Numbered from the stretch's first letter, positions 12,903-25,628 are shown. The stretch: DNA of 64,000 nucleotides from Corinectria fuckeliana (GCA_019137255.1 WPDH01000152.1:248001-312000), one strand, 5' to 3'. A program made the numbers and translations. Notes: a model not told the origin generated them from the sequence alone.

Positions 12903-14310
12903 ATGATGAACGGCATGCGGTCACCAGCTCCTACGGAGGTTATGGACATTACGAACATGCTGAATAAGAAAGCTGGACAAATGCAACTTCACAACAGCCT
13001 CATGGATCACCACCATCAACTTCCTCTCGTCAAGCCCGAGCCCGGCATGGAACGATCAGTTTCTCCCCACGGCTCTGAACACTCCCAATACTCTACTCCC
13101 CACAGCCTGGGTCGAGGTTATCCTTCACCGTCCGCCATGCACGCGCCCATGCACATTACCAACCCCATGCCAACTGCCATGCAACTTGCCGGTTATCCCG
13201 AAATGCCCAACATGGGCGGCATGCAACACATGACTATGCAACACATGCCTCAGCAACCTCAGCAGCCTCAGCAACCCGTCAAGGCGTATCCCTGCAGCAC
13301 TTGCGGAAAGGGATTTGCCCGACGAAGTGATCTCGCCCGACATGGTACGCATCAACACCCACCCGGGGGCTCCCTTCTCTTGCTAACTAGAAATAGAGCG
13401 CATTCACAGTGGCGTGCGACCTCACGTCTGTGATTGGCCCGGCTGCGGAAAGATGTTCATTCAGCGATCTGCTCTTACGGTTCACCAGCGAGTGCACACC
13501 GGCGAGAAGCCTCACCACTGCGAGACTTGTGCAAAGGTTTGTCTCCAGCTCTCGAATCCTCTCGCTGGCAATGCTAATTTCAAACAGCCTTTCAGTGACA
13601 GTAGCTCTCTGGCTCGCCATCGACGGACGCACTCGGGAAAGCGACCCTACAAATGCCCCTATGCCGATTGTCAAAAGACGTTCACTCGCCGTACCACCCT
13701 CACCCGACATCAGAACCATCACAGCGGAACCATCGAGGAGGCTGCTGCCGCCACCGCTGCCGCTCTTGCCGCGTCCAAGCCCAAGGGCATGGTGCAGGCC
13801 CGATCCGACAGCGACCACATGTCCAACCATGGCTCTCCTCTTACCACTCCTTCTCCAGCTCAGCGCAACATGTCCATGTCTCCCAGCGTCGATCTGTCCG
13901 GAAACAACAGCATTCCCCGTCACGCTGGAGATTTCCAATACCTTCAGCAGAACGGATCTCTTCCGGTGCACCTGCGTGTTGGTAGCCCTATCTCGACCTC
14001 ATCCGGCGGATACAACACCATTCGCCCTACATCACACCCAACTGGCTACGGCCCACCCCCCACTCTGGAGCCGAGCTTGGAACAGCATCAGGGCGGCACT
14101 GGAAGCGCTGGCGGCAGCCCGCACATGGCGAACGTTGGCTGGCAGTCACCCTCCAACATGGCATCGCCGTCCCAGAACGGAGCGGGCTACGTTTATCCCG
14201 ACCCTGAGGCTTACCCGACGAATCAGGCCATGAACCAAATGTACTACGGCGCTCCACAGCACATGCGTCGCCCCCAGAGCGCGGAGCCTGGCATGGTACA
14301 CATGGCTTAG
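12903..14310 (+). CDS. Four-finger C2H2 transcription factor
   Basis: Three exons (12903-13344, 13397-13536, 13588-14310) give 434 residues. Introns of 52 and 51 bases each have a GCTAAC/GCTAAT branch-like motif. The N-terminal 128 residues are Met-, His-, Gln- and Pro-rich. Four classical C2H2 fingers span about residues 129-240: C-x2-C, C-x4-C, C-x2-C and C-x4-C types, joined by Kruppel-like linkers (HSGVRP, HTGEKP, HSGKRP). An Ala-rich segment and a long Ser/Pro/Gly/Asn/Tyr-rich tail follow, as expected of a nuclear DNA-binding activator or repressor. The introns fall inside the finger array, in fingers 1 and 3. The first of two tandem ATGs was chosen; the second is equally possible. The very long non-coding upstream region suggests complex regulation. 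The linkers and layout resemble fungal developmental C2H2 factors, but I cannot name an orthologue. Confidence 0.88.
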
Positions 14311-15711
14311 GAGGTCAATCTACTGTCTGCCGAGTTTACGGATTAGGCCCTTCGTTGACGTGGACTCACCAGCTCAACATATTGATACCCTGTATTTGTC
14401 GTCAAATATCTGCCCGCCATGGGCCCCTGAGATTTAAACGGCGTTTGTTTTCGGACTGCATTCCCTTCACAACTCTCAAAATTGCATGGACTCGGAATTA
14501 CAGGCTCACAGCCACCTAACACCGTACCACACCCGACGCGTGGCTCACTCCTTGAAGGAGTATATTCGGAATGCCACTTTTCTTTGCTCGCCTTCTTTTT
14601 TCCTTACTGATTCCCATCCCCACGTGGATCCTTCTCTTTTGTTCAGGCTCGAAATAGACTGGCGGCCGGCAACCTTACGATGATGGGCACTGTCTCCACG
14701 ATTTTTGAGGGAAGGGAGTTAAACTGGGAGGCCGCTGTGGCTTCAAACGCGGACTGCGGATAGCAAGCAGCGGGCACTATGGGACATAAGACGCTGGACT
14801 CTTTGTATGTATTTAGTACCTGATAGAGACCCGGACTCGGGACTGGGAAGCACCAAACTATAGACTTGACTTTTTTTGCGATACATGAGAGGTTGCCTGG
14901 CGTTAGTGAAATGGTAATATGAGGACTATCCAAAATAGGCTGAACTGGCTATGATGTGTAAGTAATGTACTTCGTAGTGGTCGGCTGGGCTAGCAAGTGA
15001 TCAGTGCCAGTTGCATTGCCAACTCGGACAATCCAGATCCGCCGCTGACGGTCGGAGCTTCAGATGTCACGGCGACTACAACAGCGTCTGTGCCCGCGAT
15101 CTAGAATATAATAGTGGTATGAGGAGGGGGTAAGGCACTGATCGTGGGCGTAGATCCGGTAGCAAACTGAGCTAGTCCCACCGGAGTGACTGCAGAAGCC
15201 GTGTTCACGATGACAACGGGTTCCCGAATAGTAGCACCAAGACCAGCGGACGGGAAGTGTCACACGGTAGCGCGCGGGAAGGGCTTTTTGTATTTTTGTA
15301 GGAGCCCGAGAGAGCGCAGGCCGCACCAGGAGGTTTCTCCCCGGGCGGTTGATTTTCTGATTTGTAATCGACGACATATTAAATAATCATCCCGGCACGT
15401 CGACGTCCCAACGACAGGACAGCATTCAACGGCCTCGAGCGAGTGGGGTCTGCGGAACGGCTGCAGCGTCTCAATGCAAGGCGAGGTGGGAAAAGACATG
15501 GCTTGGGCTTGAGGCTGTCGAGGAAGGATGGGCTGATGATGTGTTCGAGACGGGGCGGCCAACTTCCCTTCCTTCTGGGGGCGACGAGGCGGGTGGAAGA
15601 CACAACTTCTTTCATTTTCTTCTGCCTACCGCCGGCTTGAGGTTGACCTTTGTGTGTTCGTGGAGAAACTCGTGGACCCTTCATTCGTTCGTTCGTTCGT
15701 TCGTTTCGACC
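14311..15711. other. Intergenic region after the C2H2 gene
   Basis: The first few hundred bases are probably the 3' untranslated region. The rest holds no coding-like frame. A TTCG microsatellite lies at the right end, just before the next start codon. Confidence 0.5.
15684..15706. repeat. (TTCG)n microsatellite in a 5' leader
   Basis: About five and a half tandem TTCG copies end six bases before the ATG at 15712, so the repeat is probably transcribed in the 5' leader of the DsbA-like gene. Confidence 0.85.
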
Positions 15712-16457
15712 ATGCGTATTGAGATCGTCGTCCACGCGGACGTGCTCTGCCCGTGGTGTTATCTCGAGAAACGCAGCCTGGAGACGGCCATGTATCGGTA
15801 CAAGGCGCGCCATCCAGACGTCGAGTTCGAAGTCATCTGGAAACCGTTCCTGCTCTATCCCACGCTTCGGAAAGGTATGTCTCCTTTCTTGTCGCTGCCA
15901 ACGAGAAGGATGACATATGTCTTGCCAAATCCACGACGCTAACCGCGCACATAGGCGACAAGCGCGATCTTTACACCACCATCATGAGCCCGGAGAAGCT
16001 GCGCACCTTCACCCAGGGCGTGCAGACCGCCGGTACCCGTCACGGCATCACCTTCGCTGTCTACGGCCCCACCGGTCCCTCGCAGGCCTGCCACCGGCTG
16101 CTAGCCCTCACGCTGCGCACCTTAGGCCCTAGCGCGCAGGCGGCCGTCGTCGAGTCGCTGTTCCGCGGCCACTTCGAACACGGCAAGGACGTCACCGACG
16201 TGGCGTGGCTGGTGGCCGTGGGGCGCAGCGTCGGGCTGGAGGCGGCGGACGTGGTGCGCGTGCTCGGGTGCGAGGCGACGGGGCTGGTGCTCGAGGACGA
16301 GGTCAGGGCCGCCACGGCGAGCGGCGTCATCGCGGTGCCGAGTGTCATGGTTGGGGACCGGTTCCGCGTAGGTGGTTATCAGGAGGCGGAGCTGTTTGAG
16401 GGCGTGTTTGACAGGCTTCGGAGGGAAAGGGAAGAGGGAACCCCTAGTACGACCTGA
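15712..16457 (+). CDS. DsbA/FrnE-like thioredoxin-fold oxidoreductase
   Basis: Two exons (15712-15874, 15955-16457) give 221 residues. The N-terminus has a beta strand followed by a CPWC motif (residues 13-16), the active-site pattern of the DsbA/FrnE group; a helical insertion follows, then a VPSVMVG segment that supplies the cis-proline loop and a C-terminal amphipathic helix. The family includes FrnE-type dithiol oxidoreductases, 2-hydroxychromene-2-carboxylate isomerases and kappa-class glutathione transferases; the CPWC pair favours thiol redox activity. No signal peptide is visible, so a cytosolic location is likely. The gene lies tail-to-tail with the Zn2Cys6 regulator, 41 bases apart. 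The substrate cannot be told from sequence. Confidence 0.85.
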
Positions 16458-16498
16458 ACTACTCACCACGGGGGTTGTGAACGTGGCCTTTCGCCTGC

Positions 16499-19056
16499 CT
16501 AGCTGTCGCTAGTGCTCTCAGAGTTGTCAAAAACATGTGTGAAATCAGCCATCAAGGCGTTTTCCTCGAACATGCCGGCCAGCTTCTCCGCCGTGGCCGC
16601 GTGGGGATCGGACATGGCCAGGTCCAAATCGGCCATGAACGGAGCCCGGATCTCATGCGGTTCCTGCGATATCCGTTTCTTCCTCAACTCGGTCAGAATC
16701 TGGCGCGCTGTGCGGCTGGTCATGTGCCCGTTGCGCATGGCCATGGAGAGGAGCGCCCCCGCGATGGCCTCGACGACCGGGTAGCACCGACTGAGGCCCT
16801 GGTAACCATACAGGCATAGCAGGAAATAGAAGAGCCATTCACTGTCGCCTGGACTTTGCAGCACGGCGTTGGCCACGTAGAGCAGCGCCGTGTGCCAGAC
16901 AATCGTGATGCTTGACGATTCGTAGTTCATGCGGTAGATGATGATTAGGCGCTTGAGCTGGTTGACGGACGCGGCGTAGATGTGGTCGGGGGAGCTCATC
17001 GGGGAAGAGAAGGTCTTGAGCTGGAGCGGTAGGTGTCCGGGCCGCCGGAGGAAGGGGCGGAAGATGTCGAGGACGGCAGCGTGAATCCAAATGCTAGCAA
17101 TTTGGTTGACAGGTTAGTCGAGGGAATACGCCACAAATACAAATGATCTCTTGTCAGATGAATGAACTCACTGGAAGATAACCACATGGTGTGGGTTCTG
17201 TTCATCCCGGACCAAGCTAGACGGCAGGTTGTCCGCCCAGGCCAACAGCTCTCGATATTTGTACTCTGCGAATTTCAGGGAGATGCGATCCTGTAGGCGA
17301 GAACGGTCCTTGCCGTACGAGATGGTCACCTCATGCATGATGCGCCATAGCTTGCAGACGGTGGGGAACGTGTCGCCCACATACCGCGTTCTCGGGGAGC
17401 TGGACTCAAGTCCGCCAGGCCGTCCCACGTCATCGTCTTCAGGGATTGGAAGATAGGGAGGATAGGCTGGATAGTCGGTTTCTGACTGGTAGTACCGGTA
17501 GAACAGAGCCATCAGCCTTATTATGAAGTTAGTCAGGGGGAGGTGCATCATTAGTCAGGACCAGGCTTTAATCATACATGATCCAGTTGAATACTCCCCA
17601 AGTGGTGTGCGACGTCGCCTTGATCTGCTCGGCCGTCATTTCAGACATCCTAGCCTTGGCAACGTCCTCGTCCACTCCAAAGAAGCCCAAACGCGTTCCC
17701 ATGCGGACGGCCTGGGACAGGTAACTTAGAACCTTGTGGTTTTTGCCCTGGACTAGATACCCGAAACTCAGGAACATGGCGGCCGCCATGTTAAGCGCCG
17801 AAGGCGACTTGCGCTCCGTCTCCCACAACGTCTCGGCCGCGTCACAAAACGCATTAACCAGAGCGCCCGCCTCGTCATCAACGGCGCTGTACATTTGCTT
17901 GGGTTGGATATGTTAGTGTGCTGTTCCGCAGGGGAACGACGAGATGGACTGTTGTTCCACTCCCAATTGCTTACACAGACCCAGTACATGAGTGCATTTA
18001 CAAGCAGCGATGAGCAATGAACCCCACGCCGGGAGACGAGGTCGTGGATGAAGAGATCAGCGTGAAATGGACCTAGAAGTGGATGGTCCGTCCTGAAATA
18101 CAGGGACAGGGCTTGAGAAGCCAATTCGTCGGAGACAGGGACTTCAGTCCAGTATCCAAGTACCGGACCCTTGAGTCGATGGTCGTAAGGAAACGACGGA
18201 GGCGTTGGGTAGGGCCTACCGTGTCTTCCCCATGCCCTTTAGTACCAGAAGGTGTAGAACATGGGACAACCTCCGAGAAATGAAAAGACTTACCCATCAT
18301 ACAAGACGACCTGCTTCCCGGGAAGTGAGTCTCTGGGTATTGGTCAGGTTAACATAGCTCACTACTCGCCACCAGTGACGAATACACATGCGCTTGTACT
18401 CACGCTGTTAGTTGGCGAGGAATGTCTCCGCGGCCGGGCTGCACGAGCCGCTGAAGGGCGCCCCCGGGAGATGCGATGTCTATGGGAGGTAGATTCGGGT
18501 AGAGGAAAGGATGGCGGACCTCCAGCTCGAGGGCGACGAGGGGGCGCTGGGTTGCGCCCTTCATGGCCACGAGGCTCGAGGGCTGTGGTGGTAAGCTGAA
18601 GCTAGAAGTACTCGACCTGAGGTAGGACATGATCTCAGCAGCGTCGTTCACGTGCCTTAGCGAGGCGAGAGCCTGCGCGGCTTCTTGCGGAAGCTTGGAG
18701 TTGAGGAGGTGGATTGCTTCAACCAACAGGGCTCCGTCGGTCTGGTTGCTAGAGTCGTCCTTGTCATAATGACATTCCTCCTCCCGAACGTGGCATGCTA
18801 AGCAGACGGGCTGCTGACCATCGCACTGCACGCAGGAAATACACAGACGCAGATGAGTACAGCAAGAGGCAGAGAGGCGGTGGGCAGTATGTTATCTTAC
18901 CCGGATCTTCCTCCGTCGACAGTGATGGCATGCGCCTGATGCTCCGATACGGCGGCGCTTCTGGCTCAAGCTGGTATCAATAGGAGGAGACGGTTGCGTG
19001 GGATCAGGCTCTCCGGTGGGTGGCGCGGGCCGCAAGACGACATATTTCCTGTTCAT
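16499..19056 (-). CDS. Zn2Cys6 fungal transcription factor
   Basis: Seven exons on the minus strand: 19056-18901, 18825-18404, 18332-18294, 18236-17975, 17897-17578, 17516-17172 and 17093-16499, totalling 712 residues. Exon 3 is a 39-base micro-exon. Exon 1 supplies the first two zinc ligands and exon 2 the rest: cysteines at 43, 46, 53, 60, 63 and 70, spaced C-x2-C-x6-C-x6-C-x2-C-x6-C, preceded by a basic KRRR nuclear-localisation-like stretch. From about residue 240 the protein has the fungal-specific regulatory domain, with WTEVPVSDELA, YFRTDHPLLG and WIHAAVLDIFRPF segments. This class binds CGG-type DNA elements and controls metabolism or secondary-metabolite genes. Neighbours are a convergent CPWC oxidoreductase and, further off, an efflux-type MFS transporter; a regulatory link is only a guess. 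The exon 5 donor (GTATGA) is the weakest splice call. Confidence 0.85.
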
Positions 19057-20259
19057 GATATTATTCTCGGTGGCACGACTATGAAAGATGCGGGTTTGAT
19101 TGATGGTCTGGTAGTTGGCGGAACAAGGTCATGTAAATATTCACCGGACGGTCGATGATAGGTGTGGAGAAAACCTCAGGTCGCACGTCCTGTATGCTCC
19201 AAGGTAGGTAGGTACCTACACGTGATTCGCCGCACATTCGGCTGGCTATCTACCTTGGTACATAATGAAAATATGACAATATCCAACAAGGGACGCCTTG
19301 TGAACGGAAGGAGCGTCTACTGAGCCACGAGAATGAAAGGACTCTAGGGACTCGGGTACGGACGGAGTGGCAGGCGGGAAGCTCTGTGTGACTGTGTCTG
19401 GGCAGGAACGAACTAGTCTCGTGCGGGAGCAAAGACCCAGGAAAATGGAACGATTGATTTACAAGTTATTTAATTAGTACAAATATAGATCCATTAGAGA
19501 GGCATCAACGAGTGCCATCCGTCCATCAGTGTGGACACCATTCAATCTTCACGATCGATCTACATAAGCCCTAGGGGCGGGACCGACCAATGCCGGGTGC
19601 AAGAACGTACGAAGTACATGTATGTATGTGGTCTACTATTAGACCTAGTATGTAGATAGGTCTAGATACACTTAGTCTAGTATGAATGACAGAAAATTGC
19701 CGGCATCGAAATACTGGAGATTTATCCTAATAAGGCGATTTGACCCGCTCTCAGCGCTTAGGTTAACCGGTGCCCGAAGTCGCCTGATGATGAGCCGCCT
19801 CCACCAAAAGCGCCTCCACCAGTCACGGCCCGGTTTCGTTTCGCCGCCTGAAACTCTCACCGTTGCGACCTTGTCACAGGAGACGTTTTGGCTAGTGAGC
19901 GCTCCTTTACCCGCCCTCTCTTTCCGTTCCCTCTGCCTTTTCTTTTCCTCTCTTCCTTTGCTCTGATTTTGCCATATTTCATGCCTGTTGCTTCTCAATC
20001 TTCTGTCCGCCTTTTCCCTTTGCTCCTCTTCGTCGTGCACCTCAGCTGGTCTGTTGCTTGAGCTCCGCTAATATCCTACGCTACAACACCCGCAAACCGC
20101 CTCACACACGCACGCACCGGCCGACTCGGCTCTTTGCATCTAGCCCGAGCCATCCTAGACCGGCCTGATTTCGAATTTGTGACTCGCCAATCTCATCACC
20201 CACGATTTCGTTCCACGTCGCCTCAGCCTTCTTCATCTCAATCAAGTGTTCGCCTCGAA
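19057..20259. other. Intergenic region between divergent genes
   Basis: This is the shared upstream region of the Zn2Cys6 regulator (minus) and the small secreted peptide gene (plus). Bases 19440-19560 are AT-rich; about 19900-20255 is CT-rich, consistent with a 5' leader for the peptide gene. No gene is seen. Confidence 0.5.
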
Positions 20260-20412
20260 ATGAAGTCCACCATCTTTCTCGCAATCCTCTCAACCACCGC
20301 CTCCTTTGTGAGCGCTGGCATCGTCATCACGCCCATCTTCGGCAACCAGATCGTTGAAAAGAGCGCGGGCGATTGCCCCTATGGTGTTATCACTCCCCAG
20401 GGCTGCGGGTAG
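20260..20412 (+). CDS. Small secreted peptide (50 residues)
   Basis: A single 153-base frame encodes 50 residues. The first 19-20 residues are a clear signal peptide (Lys followed by a hydrophobic core, ending SFVSAG), so the product is probably secreted through the ER. The mature part is about 30 residues with two cysteines (in GDCPYG and QGCG), which could form one disulphide. A CT-rich leader and a good start context (CGAAATGAAG) support the start. The last codons overlap a possible splice donor (GTAGGT), so a downstream exon could replace the final residue. I do not recognise a family; a secreted effector-like or cell-wall peptide is possible. Short length limits confidence. Confidence 0.55.
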   Translation: MKSTIFLAILSTTASFVSAGIVITPIFGNQIVEKSAGDCPYGVITPQGCG

Positions 20413-21001
20413 GTTCCTTCGCCCCTCACGCGGAAGTCTTGACGGAAACTAATGAACTGGACGGAATTAGACCAAAGCGTGGTTGAAAGAATGGTCCGGG
20501 TTCTTATTTGAAGCGTGACAGCGCAAGTAGTTTTGATTGCGAGGCGTTTGGATTTGGATATATGAGTTGACCTGCCACTGGAGTAATGCTGGGTTCTTTT
20601 TAGTCGACGGGATACATCAGCCAGCATAGGCAGAGGATGAACGCAACGTCTATTTATTTTGCTGTATAAGATGTCATTACAACAATGGCTGGTGACGCGC
20701 GGCGTGTTGACCGTTTCTGCAGTGAGACTTATAGTCCAACCAGTAACGGCTTCTTCGTTAATCACTGCAGACGATGTGTTGCGGTCGCTCACACGGAAAC
20801 GCGATGGGAAAGCTATCATAAGGTGCGCAAAACCAAATATCTTCTCTTAACTCCAGGTACGCTATCCAAACCACATGCCGAGTCTACCCAAGACACCGGT
20901 CTCTAAAACGGCGTCATTAACACCCCGCTCTGCTCTGTATAGTTTCGATAGGATCCTTTCCATCGTCTTACTCGTGGTTGATATTGGTCTTTGCTCATGC
21001 T
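20413..21001. other. Intergenic region between convergent genes
   Basis: It probably holds the 3' untranslated parts of the peptide gene and of the MFS gene on the other strand. No further gene is seen; a second exon of the peptide gene cannot be excluded. Confidence 0.4.
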
Positions 21002-23063
21002 TCAGTGGATATGTATATTTTTTAGAGTCAGGTTTCTTTCCTCGTGCTGCAGTGACTCCGTGGACGTCTTGCGGAACACTGTGTCTTGCAGACGCTTCGC
21101 AACGTTGCGAGTGAGGTACTTCTCGACGTTGGGCACCAGGCAGGCAGCGCAAAGGAGGATACATGAGAAGGGAATGGTCGCATAGAAGACGATGTGGAAC
21201 GAGTTGGTGTACGCCTTGACCAGGGCTGCGCCGACGGCTGCGACGACCTTGTCGGTGACGCCGGGGACCGTGGAGAAGTCGCCTGCCGTGATGCCGGCGA
21301 AGAGTGCCGCCATGGAGTCATCAGGCAGCCCAGCCGCCGTCGCAGCGGGAGCAACGTACTCGGGGATCTTCTTGGCGAGCTCGGTGTTGAGGATGGACAC
21401 GTATAGGGACTGCGCGACGGCGCCGCCCAGAGCACGGATGGAGCCGAGGACACCGGTAGCTAGGCCAATGTCCTGAGGGCCCCAGAGCAGCGTCACACCG
21501 GGGACGGCGACGTTCTCGATGTACCCGACGGCGGTGCAGGCGATGGTGCCGAAGGCGATGGTGACCGCCCAGCGGTCCTTGTCGAGCGAGCTCATGGCGG
21601 TCACGAAGGAGAAGACAAGGACGGCGGCGCCGATGCACTGGAACTTCAGCTTGGGGACATAGGAAATGGCGATGCCAGAGAGGGCCTGGCCGAGCAGCAC
21701 GCCACCGCCGACGACGGAGCTCTGCCATCCGATCTTGATGGAATCGGTGGTGTAGATGGTGGAAATGATAGTGGGCCAGAGGACCGTGAGGGAGTAGTAG
21801 ACGATGGAAGCGACGGTGGCGATGGCGACGATGGCAACGAAGCCGATATTCTTGAAGACGCGGGGAGGCATGAGAGGCTGGACCCTGCAGAAGAAGCCCT
21901 CTAGGTATATAGTTAGTTGCTGTGGCATTATAGTATAGGAGCAACCGAGACATACCGTAGACGAAGAAAGCAGCAACAATCACGATGCCAATGATGAGGG
22001 TGCACAGGACCTCGGCGCTCGTCCAGGAGTAAGAAGTCCCGCCCCAGGAGAGGCCGATGAGGAACAGGGCACAACCCGAGAGGAAGAGGAAGATGCCGAC
22101 CCAGTCGAGCTCGCGCGTCTGCTGCATGCGCGTCTTCCCGACGTGCAGCTGGGCAAACGTGGGCGGGTGGTAGAGGAACTGGTACAGGGCGAGGGTGGCG
22201 ACGCTGAGGATGATGCCGATGTAGTAGCTCCAGCGCCAGCCCCGGGCCGTGTTCTCGATCAGGCTGCGGGCGATGATGGGGCCGAAGACGGCGAAGGGCA
22301 TCGAGGACATGAAGACGAAGCCGATGACGGGCCCGCGGTGCCTGTTGGGCACCAGCTCGCCGAGCACGATGCCGAAGGAGAGCTGGCCGGCCGCCGCGAG
22401 GCCGTTGCAGCCGTTGGAGGCGATCAGCATGGCGACGCTGTTGGCCGTGGCCCCGAGGATGCATCCGACGAGCCCGAGGGCGGAGGTCCCGAGGACCATC
22501 CACTTGCGGCCGTAGAGATCCGAGAGGCGGCCGACGAGCAGGAAGCCGATGGAAGAGCCCATTGTCCAGATGGTGGCGACCCAGTTGATATTAGGTGAGG
22601 GACCAATGTCGGCGTCGATGAGAGTCCTGGGCGGGTTAGTGACCGTTTCTGCCTTTCTAGATGACACCATGATGGATTTAGGTAGAGAGAGAGAGGGAAA
22701 ACACATACAAGGTGTTAGCCGGGAGCACCCAGCCCAGGTAGGCGATGATACTGGCGAAACATTGAGCCTATCCAAAGTTGTTAGCTTTAATAACGCTGTC
22801 CAGGGAAACTCGGACATATGGCTAACGGCGAGGGTGCCGAGGAATTGAGGGCTCCTGTAGTAGCCCACGGGCATCTGGTCGTAGTCGCCGCCGAGGGCGT
22901 GCTTGTCGACATACTCGAAGGTGCCGTCGGCGAAGACGACCTTCTCAGTGTCGGTGGGAGTATGCGACGAGCGAGGAGTGGTGGTCTCCTCTTGACTCAG
23001 GGACTCAACCGGCTGCTGCTTTTCGATCCGGCCCTCGGCCGAGCGCTCACTAATGATGGACAT
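21002..23063 (-). CDS. TRI12/siderophore-type MFS transporter
   Basis: Four exons on the minus strand: 23063-22827, 22767-22709, 22626-21956 and 21900-21002, giving 621 residues. After a polar cytoplasmic N-terminus (about 75 residues) come hydrophobic segments consistent with the 14 helices of the DHA2 branch. The MFS signature GRLSDLYGRKW lies between helices 2 and 3, just after the family-typical ADIGPSPNINWVA segment. The nearest named groups are the TRI12 trichothecene efflux pumps and the Sit/Mir siderophore-iron transporters. It acts as a proton-coupled transporter, probably at the plasma membrane. Exon 2 (59 bases) encodes most of the first helix and uses a weak GTTAGC upstream donor. 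No biosynthetic cluster surrounds it, so substrate and direction of transport are open. Confidence 0.87.
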
Positions 23064-25240
23064 GATGGCGGGAGCTTGAAGCTGGTGTCTGTCTTCTTGT
23101 TCGCCGTGATGTAAGGTATGAGTGAAGCGGAGGAGGTGACCCGGCCTCCAAGCCAACGACACCAGGTCTGAGGGGTTCTGGGTAGGGTTTAGAACCGGCT
23201 ATGTTACTCCGTGCTAGGGAGAACGAGTCGACGGAAGGAGAGAGGTGAGATTCCTTGACGACGACCTGGATCGACAGGCTGAGGGGACGATCGAGTAGGT
23301 ATATCTGTAGTAGCGAGTAGATACATGGTCGGCGGGAGAGAGAGAACGGGGACCGTCTGGCACGCAGCGTCCCTAACGGGTGTTCCCTATCGATATTGGC
23401 CGCTTCCTGACCCGGCGCCTGATCCCTAGCTATTCAAGGATAATATCCCGAACGCACAGCAGCTTTGAAGACATCATTACGGTGGGTGGACTGTATGTGG
23501 ATTGCATGTTTGAGATGGAGGCCACCGCAAGGACGGCCCAACCTGCGATGCGCTGGACGTGGGGCCGCTGCCGTCCCCAGGCGGAGCTTCCACTAGGACA
23601 GGCCCCGAAGACGGCCGGGCATAGTCTCCAGGATTGGAATCCGGGGCCTGGAAGATCCCTCGTCTCTACTCCGCAAGTCGAGGCATCTTGGGTGCATGGA
23701 GCGTAGGAGAAAGGGGGAGTCTAGAGGTACGGGGCCCGTCCGCGGTGGAGCGGTCAACTGGCACCCCGTTAAAGACGACTGGCTACCTACCTAGATGTTG
23801 GATTTAACGATGAGGTGTTGCTTCGGAATTATGGTACACTGCGGTACTGTACAGGCTGTAGGTCCATGTACGAAGTGCTGTCGGGAAAAGTAGATCCATT
23901 GTAGGGAAACGCGGGAGTAGGGAAAATAGCTTCCAAGGGGGGGGTTGCCCGATGCGATGGAGTCATGCACGTTACGTGGATGGACAGGACAGACTACGCT
24001 TTATCCACCATCTAGAGTGTTTCTATGCATGCATGCATCCATCCGCCAAGCTGTCCATCGAGCGTTTCTATCAAGTCCTGGGGCAACGTCTCTATGGCTG
24101 GAGTGAAAAGGTAACTGCACCTTGCCTTCATCCTTCAGCATAACACACAAAGCACAGACTAGCCATTCCTACGCCACACATAAGGCAGCCGACATAACTA
24201 CCGACAGCCTGCGGATCAATCCATCCCTACTCCTCCTTCAACCGCGGGGTTTATTTATTTTTATTTTTACTCCGAGCTGTGGCCGATGGGAGGCAGTGTG
24301 AAACATGACTCGGTTGAGGTAGAGCCTTCGCAGATATATGACAGAGCAAGGAAACGCCCGACATATATAACGATCCCTCACTGAGACGGAGGACGCAACC
24401 TAGAGGCGGTCGCGGCGTCAGGGCTCGGGGCTGGACTAGGAGGCGATGTGACGGGAGGGAAGATCACCGCCTGTTTCGACAAGGAAGGCCGTCTTTGAAC
24501 CAACAACCTTTTCCCACTCCAGTGTTACGATTTATAGCCCGGCCAAGTGTTCAGCCCCGGGCACTCGCTCACTCACTCGCTTCCGCTGTCAACTTATGCC
24601 AGAAACTGTCCTGGCTTGACTCCGTCTCCAGGCTTTCCCATCGAGGGAAGCAACTTTTGCGTGTAATCGTTGCAGCCGGCACTTGGCAGCCGTCGTTCGG
24701 GTTTGACTTGCTTGTGGGCAACCTGGAGAAAGAAAGCTCGTACTTCCGCCCGGCCCGACGGAGCTCTTTGTAAGAGCTTTTCTCGGCAGCCATGGATGTC
24801 AATACCCGGAGCATAACCCTAGCATGGATGGCTGGGCCATGATCCCCCGGTCCGCATTCCCGGTCGATGCGAATCCCTGCCTCTTCTCCACTCTGGGGAT
24901 CCGGACGGCAGACCGGTAGAGTAAGTACTACGGAGTTAATCTACGGAATACGAATACCTCAGCTTCAGTGCATTTTGGGTCTTCTACAAGTTGCCACTAC
25001 AGATACAGCCCTGCTTGGTGCCCTCTGTCAAGAAACCTGTAGGTAAACAAAAGCCCAAATGGCTATACGGAGTATGACACTGGTCACAATGCACCGTACT
25101 TGTTAGTACTTTTGGTTGAGAAGCTGTTGGCTGACCCCCGCATTACGATCCCTGTCGTCTGGTTTCAGAAGCGGGTTGGCGGGAATGCAGCTTGGCAGCG
25201 GCATACGACAGGACTCGTTTATTCGATCGAATTTCGCATT
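23064..25240. other. Gene-poor region upstream of the MFS transporter
   Basis: The first few hundred bases are the likely MFS promoter. The rest has only short spurious frames and scattered GTAC-type palindromes. I see no gene. Confidence 0.5.
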
Positions 25241-25451
25241 CTAATTAGAAGGTTTAGCATAAAAGGAGCTTTATTAAATGTGATAAGCTAGCCCTTAGGC
25301 GGCTATAAGAAGGTGCTAAAAGAGATTAAGATTAATAAAGCTAAAAAAGAGAAAAGAGAGAAAGCAGAGCTTTCTACCTATCTGACCTAAATACCCATAC
25401 AGGCTGCTAACTAACCCAGCAGCTAGGCCTTATCACCTCTTAGTAGATAAC
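25241..25451. other. AT-rich decayed repeat DNA
   Basis: Composition shifts abruptly to TA- and AG-rich sequence with stop codons in all frames, as left by repeat-induced point mutation of old transposons. A motif around GTGATAAGCT at its left recurs roughly inverted near 26217-26245, beyond the two repeat elements, hinting that both sit inside one older element. Confidence 0.45.
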
Positions 25452-25628
25452 TTGTAAGAGTTGGGGCGGCTAAGCGGAGGGCTCGCCGAGGGCTCGCTGA
25501 GAGAGCTCCCTTATAACCTGTTGTGCGGCACGATTGAGTAACGCAGCTTACTCGAATCGTTTGATCTTTTTAGCCTTACGGCTAGGACTTTCTATTGAAG
25601 GTTGGGCATGCCGCCCCAACTCTTACAA
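25452..25628. mobile_element. MITE-like element, copy A
   Basis: The 177-base unit is bounded by a perfect 19-base terminal inverted repeat (left 25452-25470, right 25610-25628, beginning TTGTAAGAGTTGG). It has no coding capacity. About 159 bases are identical by eye to the copy at 26003-26174. No clear target-site duplication is visible. The size and perfect ends suggest a non-autonomous DNA transposon; the family is unknown. Confidence 0.7.
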
